From positions 1 through 13,147 of the forward strand of contig URGO01000091.1 of the NCBI GenBank assembly GCA_900547435.1: DNA of 13,147 nt, written 5' to 3'. Each line of letters starts with the position of its first letter. The first letter of the stretch is position 1. The notes beneath the pieces were generated by a model, which worked only from the letters and a program-made list of their open reading frames with translations, was not told the DNA's origin and did not search any database. This document shows, in pieces, positions 6,604 to 13,147 of the stretch. Made by a program: the position numbers and the translations under genes. Origin of the DNA: an uncultured Parabacteroides sp. (GTDB taxonomy: Bacteria; Bacteroidota; Bacteroidia; Bacteroidales; Tannerellaceae).

Positions 6604-6608
6604 CTTGT

Positions 6609-8069
6609 TTACTTATTAACCTGTTTACTCGTTTCCGCCAATCGCTGAAACACCTCGTCCATATCTTTTGCCTGGAATTGGCGTTTCAGATTCTCCGGCG
6701 TATCCAATGCGCGGATTTCTCCGTCCACCATCATCGAGATGCGGTCGCAATATTCCGCCTCGTCCATATAATGTGTGGTGACAAATACCGTAATGCCTCG
6801 TTCGGCGGCTTGATAAATCAGTTCCCAGAACTGCCGGCGCGTAGCCGGATCGACTCCACCTGTCGGCTCATCGAGGAAAACCAATTCCGGTTCATGGAAG
6901 ATTGCCACCGAAAAAGCCAGTCGTTGCTTCCAGCCCAAAGGCAATTCGCGTACCAACGTGTTCCGTTCATTCTCCAATCCGATGCGGCGTAACATCGCAT
7001 CGGTGCGTGGGGCGATTTCGGCTTCCGGTACACCATAAATCCCGGCGAAGAGCCGCACATTCTCCCACACCGCTAAGTCTTCGTAAAGCGAAAATTTCTG
7101 ACTCATGTAACCGATATGCCGTTTTATCTCTTCCGGTTGTGTAGCAGCATCGAATCCTGCGACAATAGCTTTGCCGGAAGTCGGCTTGCTCAGCCCGGTA
7201 AGCATTCGCATGGCAGTAGTCTTACCGGCTCCATTCGCCCCAAGGAAGCCGAATATCTCGCCTTTCTTTACTTCGAACGAGATATGGTTGACAGCCGTGA
7301 AGTTCCCAAACCGTTTCACCAATTGCTCTACCCGGATAATCATCTCTGCTTTATCATCACTTCGTTCATGCTCCAATCTCGGTGGACATAAGATGGAACG
7401 GAAACGCTTCAGGATATTATCCGGCGTATCGATACCCCGGATTTCTCCCTCTTGCAGGAACGCGATACGGTCGCACCGACGGGCTTCATCCATAAAAGGC
7501 GTAGATACGATAATCGTAACGCCCTGTTCTTTCAGGCGTTTCAACATTTCCCAGAATTCTTTTCGGGAAACCGGGTCGACACCCGTAGTCGGTTCGTCCA
7601 GAAAAAGGACCTCCGGCTTATGGATTAATGCGCAACAAAGCGCTAACTTCTGCTTCATCCCGCCGGAAAGTGCGCCGGCACGCTGGTTGTTGAACGGTTC
7701 TATTTGGCGGTAAATATCTTTTATCTGATTGTAATTCGTTTGCAAAGAGGTATGGAATATTGTGGCAAAAAATTCCAGATTCTCTTTTACCGACAAATCC
7801 TGATACAACGAGAACTTTCCGGGCATATAGCCTACGTTTCGGCGAATCTGTGCGTAATCGTCCACCGAATCGAACCCGCAAACGGTTGCTTTACCGGAGT
7901 CAGGCAAAAGAAGCGTCGTCAGGATGCGGAACAGCGTGCTTTTCCCTGAACCATCCGGACCGATCAGTCCGAACAATTCGCCGCGTTCTACCGAGAAGGA
8001 AACCGCTTTCAAGGCTTCCACATTTCCATACCGCTTGCTTATTCCGGATATTGTAACTATCGGTTCCAT
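6609..8069 (-). CDS. Fused two-domain ABC exporter ATPase (YbhF-like)
   Basis: This 486-residue cytoplasmic ATPase carries two complete NBDs in one chain. NBD1 has Walker A GPDGSGKST (37-45), signature LSGGMKQ (134-140) and Walker B VLFLDEP (154-160). NBD2 has Walker A GANGAGKTT (277-285), a degenerate signature LPLGWKQ (376-382), Walker B LVFLDEP (396-402) and switch histidine H433. The equivalent NBD1 position is proline (P191). One canonical ATP site (NBD2 Walker motifs plus NBD1 signature) and one degenerate site are therefore expected. I recall the same asymmetry in E. coli YbhF. A linker of about 25 residues (222-243) joins the halves. An AAGGA ribosome-binding site overlaps the hlyD-type gene's stop codon (8073-8077), only 6 nt before this gene. 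It powers the two downstream permeases. Confidence 0.93.
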   Translation of the reverse strand: MEPIVTISGISKRYGNVEALKAVSFSVERGELFGLIGPDGSGKSTLFRILTTLLLPDSGKATVCGFDSVDDYAQIRRNVGYMPGKFSLYQDLSVKENLEFFATIFHTSLQTNYNQIKDIYRQIEPFNNQRAGALSGGMKQKLALCCALIHKPEVLFLDEPTTGVDPVSRKEFWEMLKRLKEQGVTIIVSTPFMDEARRCDRIAFLQEGEIRGIDTPDNILKRFRSILCPPRLEHERSDDKAEMIIRVEQLVKRFGNFTAVNHISFEVKKGEIFGFLGANGAGKTTAMRMLTGLSKPTSGKAIVAGFDAATQPEEIKRHIGYMSQKFSLYEDLAVWENVRLFAGIYGVPEAEIAPRTDAMLRRIGLENERNTLVRELPLGWKQRLAFSVAIFHEPELVFLDEPTGGVDPATRRQFWELIYQAAERGITVFVTTHYMDEAEYCDRISMMVDGEIRALDTPENLKRQFQAKDMDEVFQRLAETSKQVNK

Positions 8070-8075
8070 CTTTCC

Positions 8076-8969
8076 TTAGAATTTCACCTCTCCGTACATT
8101 CCTATCTTCGCCGTACCATCGTTGCGGAACGCAATCTTTATGGCATAGACCTGATTCGCGCGTTCATCATCGGTCAGAATCGTTTTAGGCGTAAATTCAG
8201 CTTTGTCTGAAATCCAAGTTACCATACCTTCGAACGTTTTCCGCTCCCCATCTCCAAAGTCAGCATACAGCGTAACCTGCTGTCCCAGTTTTACTTCCGC
8301 GAGTTGCTTCGATGTGATATAAGCCCGGAGATACATATTCTCTACATCGGCAATCTTAAATAATGGTTTGCCGACCGAGGCCAATTCGCCCGCTTCGGCA
8401 TACTTGGCAAGAACCGTCCCGCTGATAGGCGAAATAATCCGGCTCTTCTGCAATTTATCTTCCACTTGCGCCACTTGGATGGCCACTGATGCACTTTGTT
8501 CGTTCAGACTTGCCGTACTCTTTTGCAAAGTCGAGAGTTGTGCCTCCAGTTGTTTGTTGAGCAGGGCGATTTCCGCATTCCAATCATCCCATTGCTTCCG
8601 GTTGGCGGCATTTGATTGTAGCAGGCGTTCCACACGGCTTTTTTCCTGTTCCGCTTTAGCTATCTGTTGGCGTGTGGCGGCTATTTGCTTTCCAATATCC
8701 GGTCGTTGCGTGTCGACCGATTTCCGATTGGCCAACAATTGCATCTTTTGCAGGTGCAGCTGGACGGTGTCTATCAATCCAACCTCTTCGCCACAAGTCA
8801 GTTGCACTCCTTCATCTGCCCGAAAATGGATTAATTTGCCTGAAGCTTCGGCTGACACAATGACTTCGGTAGCTTCGAATGTCCCTGTTGCGTCAAAGTT
8901 TTCTGTATTCCGTTGGCATCCCATTAATCCAATGGCCAACATGATTCCTGTTACATATTTTATTTTCAT
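8076..8969 (-). CDS. HlyD-family periplasmic adaptor lipoprotein (YbhG-like)
   Basis: This 297-residue membrane-fusion protein would bridge the ABC permeases and the TolC-like channel. The signal peptide ends in lipobox L15-M16-G17-C18, so it is probably membrane-anchored by lipid rather than by a helix. The first biotinyl-lipoyl half lies at about 32-68 (FEATEVIVSAEASGKLIHF). A long coiled-coil hairpin follows at about 70-175, then the second lipoyl half (about 177-208, RIISPISGTVLAKYAEAGEL). A beta-barrel domain includes AEFTPKTILTDDERANQVYA at 257-276, a segment I associate with the YbhG type. The start is the ATG at 8969 with AAAGGG about 8 nt upstream. It is separated from the tolC-like gene by 54 nt containing two CGGATATTTTT copies, and from the ATPase gene by 6 nt. 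Confidence 0.92.
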   Translation of the reverse strand: MKIKYVTGIMLAIGLMGCQRNTENFDATGTFEATEVIVSAEASGKLIHFRADEGVQLTCGEEVGLIDTVQLHLQKMQLLANRKSVDTQRPDIGKQIAATRQQIAKAEQEKSRVERLLQSNAANRKQWDDWNAEIALLNKQLEAQLSTLQKSTASLNEQSASVAIQVAQVEDKLQKSRIISPISGTVLAKYAEAGELASVGKPLFKIADVENMYLRAYITSKQLAEVKLGQQVTLYADFGDGERKTFEGMVTWISDKAEFTPKTILTDDERANQVYAIKIAFRNDGTAKIGMYGEVKF

Positions 8970-9023
8970 ATCGACTACCCTTTCTTTGTTTTATCGGATA
9001 TTTTTTATTTATAACGGATATTT

Positions 9024-10271
9024 TTATTGATTCGTCAGATATTTTCGCTGATAAATATCCAGTAAAAGCTGGACCTCATGCAGGACTTTGTTCTGACGTG
9101 CCTGACTTTCTTTATTAATTTCTTGCAACATATCAATGACCGACAGCGTACCGTTTGCCGTTTTTACCTCGGCTGCCCGCCGGATATTGCTTTGCAGGCG
9201 AATCATCTCGTCATCTTCCTGCATCTGTTTCCTTAACGATTCGATGGCAGCATCCTTTTCTGTCAGTTGGAGGCGCGTATTAAAGAGGAACGTCTCGGCA
9301 TTACTCTGTACCATTCTCCGTTCGGCATCCAGCTTTCTCCGGTCATTTTTCAAAGTATAAAGACTTCCGAAGTTCCAGCTCAGCCTTGCGCCAACGACAT
9401 AATAAGCCTGGAAATCATCTTTCAGCATATTCAGCCCCGGATTGGCGTAACCTCCTTGAGCGAAAAGACTGAAGCGGGGCATATAGGCAGCTTTTAGGTT
9501 CTGCTCTTGGATAGCTATCCGCTGTTCTTGGGCTTGATACCAATCCAGTTCGGGGCGTCTGATGTCGGAAGAGCTATTTGTCTCCGAAGTCGGCTTTACT
9601 ACGTGGAGCGAATCGGCTGAAGAGCCAACAAAGAGTGCCAGCATCCGCCGGTAAGCCGCCCGGTTATTTTCTAAAGCAATGGCTTGCTGGCGCGATTTGA
9701 TTTGTTCCACTTTAACAGCATCCATGTCCGCTTCATGGGCTATTCCATTTGCGCAATAAGCCGTAACCTGTTCGAGACTCCGGGCCAACTGCTCCTGCAA
9801 CAGGCGGTTTTGCTTCAGTTGTTCGTCTAAGAGCAGAATGCCGAAGTAAAGTTGGTTGACCCGTTCGCGGAGCGCGTACATATTCACTTGGAGTTGTCCG
9901 TGCTGCTCGTCCGAACGTGCTTCGGCTTCCTGTTTCTTGGCGCGGATATTTCCACCGTCCCAGATATTCTGCTGTACTTCGACCACCGCCTGATATTGGT
10001 CTTTCGGCAAAAGCTCGTCCGGAACGCCCGGAAAGTCGAACGGCAGCGAGGTTACATCGCTTTGATAACTCGCCTTTCCGCTGAGGGAGATTTGCGGCAG
10101 ATTGCTTTTGCTCAGATTGGACAGGGTATATTCCTTTGTCTTTTCTATCAGTTCATACTGCCTGACCAACGGATAGTTCTCCTGCGCCCTTTGCTGGCAT
10201 TCCTCCAACGAGAGTTGCGCGTGGAGGGTAGGAGCCAAGCAACAAAACAATAGACTTATCACTTTCTTCAT
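9024..10271 (-). CDS. TolC-family outer-membrane efflux protein
   Basis: This 415-residue OEP/TolC-type channel subunit has signal peptide 1-18 (cleavage after AHA, before QLSLEECQQ). The mature start LSLEECQQRAQENYP is the standard opening helix of the family. QYQAVVEVQQNIWDGGNIRAKKQEAEARSDEQ (about 91-122) and YYVVGARLSWNFGSLYTLKNDRRKLDAE (about 290-317) are the two repeats of the membrane strands plus helices that form the trimeric barrel. It is the first gene of the operon and gives the pump its own exit duct, unlike E. coli ybh, where TolC is encoded elsewhere. A promoter-like -7 box lies about 30 nt upstream, and the divergent AraC-type gene is the likely regulator. Confidence 0.93.
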   Translation of the reverse strand: MKKVISLLFCCLAPTLHAQLSLEECQQRAQENYPLVRQYELIEKTKEYTLSNLSKSNLPQISLSGKASYQSDVTSLPFDFPGVPDELLPKDQYQAVVEVQQNIWDGGNIRAKKQEAEARSDEQHGQLQVNMYALRERVNQLYFGILLLDEQLKQNRLLQEQLARSLEQVTAYCANGIAHEADMDAVKVEQIKSRQQAIALENNRAAYRRMLALFVGSSADSLHVVKPTSETNSSSDIRRPELDWYQAQEQRIAIQEQNLKAAYMPRFSLFAQGGYANPGLNMLKDDFQAYYVVGARLSWNFGSLYTLKNDRRKLDAERRMVQSNAETFLFNTRLQLTEKDAAIESLRKQMQEDDEMIRLQSNIRRAAEVKTANGTLSVIDMLQEINKESQARQNKVLHEVQLLLDIYQRKYLTNQ

Positions 10272-10300
10272 ATATTCTTTTCTCTTATGGGTTCACAACG

Positions 10301-10308
10301 CAAAGGTA
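10301..10308 (-). promoter_or_regulatory. -7 box of the efflux operon promoter
   Basis: TACCTTTG on the minus strand matches TAnnTTTG exactly, 29 nt upstream of the tolC-like ATG. No TTTG box is found at the expected 19-21 nt upstream (about 10328-10333). That position is instead occupied by one half of a 21-bp-spaced direct repeat, which suggests an activator-dependent promoter. Confidence 0.55.
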
Positions 10309-10323
10309 AAGTATATTTCAATA

Positions 10324-10362
10324 AAAGGATGTTTTTTTAGTGGGAAGGGATGTTCTATTTGT
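10324..10362. promoter_or_regulatory. Putative AraC-type operator: 21-bp-spaced direct repeat
   Basis: GGATGTT occurs at 10327-10333 and 10348-10354. Over the wider blocks 10324-10341 and 10345-10362, 14 of 18 positions agree. The 21-bp spacing equals two helical turns, the usual layout for AraC-family dimers that bind direct repeats. The proximal half sits where the -33 box of the efflux promoter should be, a typical activator position. Assigning it to the adjacent regulator is inference. Confidence 0.45.
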
Positions 10363-10404
10363 ATGGTAATGGAAGATATAGGCGATTAAAATCGATGTAT
10401 TTGT

Positions 10405-10412
10405 TATCTTTG
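10405..10412 (+). promoter_or_regulatory. -7 box of the AraC-family regulator gene
   Basis: TATCTTTG matches the TAnnTTTG consensus and ends 16 nt before the ATG at 10429, giving a leader of about 12 nt. No TTTG box is present 19-21 nt upstream. A purine-rich AAGAGG (10421-10426) lies immediately before the start codon. Confidence 0.55.
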
Positions 10413-10428
10413 CGGGAAAAAAGAGGAT

Positions 10429-11325
10429 ATGGAACATCGTCAGGTAGAAAATATGGGACTGAAGGAAATCAATCGGATTCCCTTCCAAAACTTGAATATC
10501 GAACGCTTTGTGCAACCGGAGTTCGGTATAGTATATAATGTAAATCCGGAGATTCGGCGGATTATGATACAGGAATACCCTTACCGCCTCACCGAAGGGC
10601 GGTTGATGTTTCTTCGGCAAGGGCAGTCGCACGCACGGATTAACTTGGAAGAGGTAACGGTAAAAGCTCCGGCTATCGTGATTATTTCGCCCGGCACAAT
10701 CGGGCAGATGATAGAACTTTCCGACGATATGTGCGGTTCGATTATCGTTTTCAAGGATGAGTTCGTCAGTGGAATCCGCCAAAACGACTTAGGGCAAAAG
10801 TTCCTGAACGGTTTGTTGAGCGCCTGCTTGCCTCTTTCGGACAAAGACTTTGCCTGCATCGAACAATTCTTTGCGACGATTTGGTCGGTAGTCCAAACCT
10901 ACGGACTCCAGCACGACGTGCTCCAATCGTTGCTCCAAGCCTTGTTGCAAGAGTTGTTTATTCTCGTAAAACAGCAATCCCAAGAGGAGGAGAAGCGGCA
11001 GAGCCGGCAGGAACAGTTGTTCAACCGGTTCATCGCTTTGGTCAACCAATACGCCAAGACCGAACGGAACGTCTCCTTTTATGCCGATAAACTTTACTTG
11101 ACTCCGCGTTACTTGAACAGTGTGGTCAAGCAGGTCAGCCGGCGTACGGTGATGGATTGGGTCAACGATTCGGTCATCCTCGAAGCTAAAGTCATGCTCA
11201 AATACGGAGACAAATTGGTTTACCAAATAGCCGATGAACTGAATTTCCCTAACGTCTCTTTCTTTTGCAAATTTTTCAAACGGGAAACCGGTATGACTCC
11301 GCAGGCTTATCAGAAGAGTAAATGA
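10429..11325 (+). CDS. AraC-family transcriptional regulator
   Basis: This 298-residue DNA-binding regulator has an N-terminal cupin-like sensor domain (about 15-115, with FLRQGQSHARINLEE and VIISPGTIGQMIEL). A helical linker follows (about 140-195, including an EEEKRQSRQEQ stretch). The C-terminal double helix-turn-helix spans about 198-298. HTH1 is around VSFYADKLYLTPRYLNSVVKQ and HTH2 around VYQIADELNFPNVSFFCKFFK, followed by the family signature RETGMTPQAYQKS. It is transcribed divergently from the efflux operon across 157 nt containing a candidate AraC-type direct repeat, so local control of the pump is the simplest inference. An alternative ATG nine codons in (10453) cannot be excluded. 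It ends 3 nt from the opposing mazG stop. Confidence 0.92.
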   Translation: MEHRQVENMGLKEINRIPFQNLNIERFVQPEFGIVYNVNPEIRRIMIQEYPYRLTEGRLMFLRQGQSHARINLEEVTVKAPAIVIISPGTIGQMIELSDDMCGSIIVFKDEFVSGIRQNDLGQKFLNGLLSACLPLSDKDFACIEQFFATIWSVVQTYGLQHDVLQSLLQALLQELFILVKQQSQEEEKRQSRQEQLFNRFIALVNQYAKTERNVSFYADKLYLTPRYLNSVVKQVSRRTVMDWVNDSVILEAKVMLKYGDKLVYQIADELNFPNVSFFCKFFKRETGMTPQAYQKSK

Positions 11326-11328
11326 GTT

Positions 11329-12123
11329 TTATGAATTTTTCTCCTTTGCTTTCGCCTCGTTCCAAATCTCATCCATCTCGGCCAAGGTCATATCTTTGAG
11401 GGAACGGCCCTGTTGGATGGTCTTTTCCTCCAGGTAATTGAACCGGCGGATAAACTTCTGGTTGGTGCGCTCCAACGCGGTGTCCGGATTAATCTTGTAG
11501 AGTCGGGCGGCATTGATGAGGCTGAAGAAAAGGTCGCCAAACTCGGCTTCCATCTTGTCGGCATCCATCCGGCCAATCTCTGTTTTCAGCTCGTTCATTT
11601 CCTCGTTGACTTTGTCCCAGACCTGCTCGCGCTCTTCCCAGTCGAAGCCTACATTACGCACTTTGTCCTGGATGCGGTAAGCCTTGACTACCGAAGGAAG
11701 CGAGGCAGGAACACCGGCAAGTACCGTTTTGTTTCCTCCCTTTTCCTTGAGTTTGAGCTGCTCCCAGTTCTGCTCCACCTTACCGGCGGTATCGGCCTCT
11801 ACATTTCCGAAGACATGCGGATGACGATATATCAGCTTTTCGCAGAGCGAGTCGCACACATCCTTGATATCGAATGCTCCTTTCTCATCGCCTATTTTCG
11901 CGTAAAAGGCAATGTGCAGCAACAGATCTCCCAATTCTTTTTTGATGTCGCTGTTGTCTTGACGCATCAACGCTTCGCTCAACTCGTAAGTCTCTTCGAT
12001 AGTGTTCGTGCGGAGCGACTCGTTGGTTTGCTTCCGGTCCCACGGGCATTTCACCCGCAATTCATCCAATATGTCTAACAATCGGCCGAAAGCCTCGGTT
12101 TGTTCTTTTCGGGTATGGGTCAT
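11329..12123 (-). CDS. mazG: Nucleoside triphosphate pyrophosphohydrolase MazG
   Basis: This 264-residue two-domain all-alpha NTP pyrophosphatase hydrolyses (d)NTPs to the monophosphate and pyrophosphate; its length matches E. coli MazG (263). The N-terminal domain has CPWDRKQT (26-33), the metal-binding EExxE (E43, E44, E47) and ExxD (E63, D66), and YRHPHVFG (99-106). The C-terminal domain repeats the pattern with EExxE (E174, E175, E178) and ExxD (E194, D197), so both sites look intact. It is a housekeeping sanitising enzyme in the family's known role. It lies tail-to-tail with the AraC-type gene, with 3 nt between stops. I see no TAnnTTTG box upstream, where the octamer array lies instead. 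It may be transcribed from beyond the DsbD-like gene. Confidence 0.95.
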   Translation of the reverse strand: MTHTRKEQTEAFGRLLDILDELRVKCPWDRKQTNESLRTNTIEETYELSEALMRQDNSDIKKELGDLLLHIAFYAKIGDEKGAFDIKDVCDSLCEKLIYRHPHVFGNVEADTAGKVEQNWEQLKLKEKGGNKTVLAGVPASLPSVVKAYRIQDKVRNVGFDWEEREQVWDKVNEEMNELKTEIGRMDADKMEAEFGDLFFSLINAARLYKINPDTALERTNQKFIRRFNYLEEKTIQQGRSLKDMTLAEMDEIWNEAKAKEKNS

Positions 12124-12141
12124 TTTGTTTTATTATTTGTA

Positions 12142-12325
12142 GGAGTTAATTTTTAGGAGTTAATTTTTGGGAGTTAAAGGAGTTAAAAGGAGTTAGCACG
12201 TAACGTGCAGGAGTTAAAGCCAAATGTTTTGATTTGTACAATTTATTATATCCTCAAAAAGTATTGGCTTTAACTCCTTTAACTGCTTTAACTCCTCTAA
12301 CTCCTTTTTAACTCCTTCTAACTCC
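12142..12325. repeat. GGAGTTAA / TTAACTCC octamer array forming a large inverted repeat
   Basis: The left arm has six GGAGTTA(A) units beginning at 12142, 12156, 12170, 12179, 12189 and 12210. The right arm has five (T/C)TAACTCC units, at 12270, 12288, 12297, 12308 and 12318, plus a degenerate TTTAACTG. The inner ends pair perfectly over 15 bp (12209-12223 with 12264-12278) around a 40-nt AT-rich loop. A small palindrome, GCACGTAACGTGC, lies in the left arm. The array fills nearly the whole gap between mazG and the dsbD-like gene, and no gene is present in it. Confidence 0.85.
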
Positions 12326-12335
12326 TTTAAACTAT

Positions 12336-13147
12336 TTACTTCTTAAACTCTTCCAACCCCTTTTCCAGGAATTGAATATATTTGCTTACATCCTCATCAA
12401 ACGCATAGGAGGGAGCGAGAGGCTTGCCTTCGTTGTCCAGCAGGATATAGAAAGGCTGGGCGTTGGCTCCGAATTTGCTTCGTTGCAGGTAGCTCCATTT
12501 ATCGCCGATGGTGCGGAGCGTGCGTGTCTTCCCGTTTTCCTGAATCCGGATGGGTTCGGGGAGCTTGGTCTTGTCGTCGACCATCAGCGTAATCAGGACA
12601 TAATCATTTTCCAGGATGTCTTTCACGCGGGAATCTGTCCATACGGAAGCTTCCATCTTCCGGCAATTGACGCATCCGTAACCGGAGAAGTCAATCATCA
12701 CCGGTTTGTTGTGTTGCTTGGCATACGCCATTCCCGCTTCATAGTCGTCGAATGCCGCATGTACTTCGTCGTCATACAGACTGAAGTCCTGCGTGTATAG
12801 CGGTGGAGCGAAAGCGCTGATGGCTTTCAACGGTGCACCCCAAAGTCCCGGAATCATATAGATGGAGAAGGCGAACGAGATAATCGCCATAAACAGACGC
12901 GGAACGGAGACATGCTTCAGGTCGCTATCGTGGCTGAACTTGAGTTTGCCCAGCAGATAGAATCCCAAAAGGGCAAAGATGACAATCCACAAGACCAGGA
13001 AAGTCTCGCGGTCCAGCAGACGCCAGCCGTAGGCCAGGTCGGCTACGGAGAGGAACTTCAGGGCCAATGCCAGTTCGAGGAAGCCCAGCACCACCTTCAC
13101 CGCGTTCAGCCAGCCGCCCGATTTCGGCATACTCTGCAACAGGTTCG
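12336..13147 (-). CDS. dsbD: DsbD-like thiol:disulfide interchange protein (partial, 5' end outside window)
   Basis: Only the last ~270 codons are visible; the frame is open to the window edge, and the upstream codons (NLL before QSMPKSGGW) continue the family sequence. The visible part includes SMPKSGGWLNAVKVVLGFLE and transmembrane segments typical of the CcdA/DsbD core (about 12-31, 46-64 and 80-99 of the fragment). After these comes a C-terminal thioredoxin-like domain with the redox motif GYGCVNCRKME (cysteines 156 and 159 of the fragment). The family passes electrons from cytoplasmic thioredoxin to periplasmic substrates. The N-terminal domain cannot be checked. The gene ends just before the octamer array, and mazG follows on the same strand 212 nt later. 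Confidence 0.88.
   Translation of the reverse strand, partial: NLLQSMPKSGGWLNAVKVVLGFLELALALKFLSVADLAYGWRLLDRETFLVLWIVIFALLGFYLLGKLKFSHDSDLKHVSVPRLFMAIISFAFSIYMIPGLWGAPLKAISAFAPPLYTQDFSLYDDEVHAAFDDYEAGMAYAKQHNKPVMIDFSGYGCVNCRKMEASVWTDSRVKDILENDYVLITLMVDDKTKLPEPIRIQENGKTRTLRTIGDKWSYLQRSKFGANAQPFYILLDNEGKPLAPSYAFDEDVSKYIQFLEKGLEEFKK

Noticed and set aside
7171..7713. 180-codon antisense frame over the ABC ATPase gene
   Set aside because: It lies wholly opposite well-conserved Walker and signature motifs and has no promoter or domain of its own.
8368..9030. 220-codon antisense frame over the hlyD-like gene
   Set aside because: It is a Ser/Cys-rich shadow of the adaptor coding sequence with no independent support.
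12142..12325. CRISPR-like array suggested by regularly recurring short repeats
   Set aside because: Units are only 8 bp, occur in both orientations at irregular spacing, have no unique spacers of constant size, and no cas gene is nearby.

Overview
The window looks like a piece of a Bacteroidales chromosome (Bacteroides/Parabacteroides type). The reasons are several upstream motifs fitting the Bacteroidota -7 consensus TAnnTTTG, a HU-like/SPOR fusion protein, a 6-bladed beta-propeller lipoprotein, a DUF4373-type protein and a DsbD-like disulfide reductase whose families I associate with this group. The genus cannot be fixed from the sequence alone.

Left part (1-3200) is accessory-like and repeat-rich. 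A 6-bladed beta-propeller lipoprotein gene (147-1457, minus) ends in a clear intrinsic terminator. It lies between two direct copies (1-105 and 2081-2185, 99/105 identical) of a hairpin-bearing repeat. A diverged inverted copy sits near 1534-1673, and a hairpin-dense non-coding mosaic fills the rest of 1479-2104. The second direct copy supplies the last 26 codons and the stop of a DUF4373-like gene (2105-2749, minus), which therefore looks 3'-truncated. Two convincing minus-strand promoters serve these two genes.

Middle part: a HU-like/membrane/SPOR protein gene (3206-4210, plus) is followed 11 nt later by what looks like the frameshifted 5' stub of another exported lipoprotein gene (4222-4375). 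The stub runs into the 3' end of the efflux operon.

The core of the window (4357-10271, minus) is a five-gene export operon. In transcription order it encodes a TolC-like outer-membrane protein, a lipoprotein HlyD-type adaptor, a two-NBD ABC ATPase and two ABC-2 permeases. This matches the YbhG-YbhF-YbhS-YbhR type of tripartite ABC exporter with its own outer-membrane channel. A divergently transcribed AraC-family regulator (10429-11325, plus) is its obvious candidate regulator. The 157-nt divergent region holds a -7 motif for each side, no good -33 box, and a 21-bp-spaced direct repeat where the tolC -33 box should be.

Right part: mazG (11329-12123, minus) lies tail-to-tail with the regulator. 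An intergenic array of GGAGTTAA / TTAACTCC octamers forms a large inverted repeat (12142-12325). The 3' part of a DsbD-like thiol:disulfide reductase gene (12336 to the window edge, minus) closes the window. I see no tRNA, rRNA, CRISPR array or transposase. I do not see a convincing wholly new system. The observations most worth a second look are the repeat-truncated DUF4373 gene, the T10 lipoprotein stub, the putative AraC operator and the octamer array.
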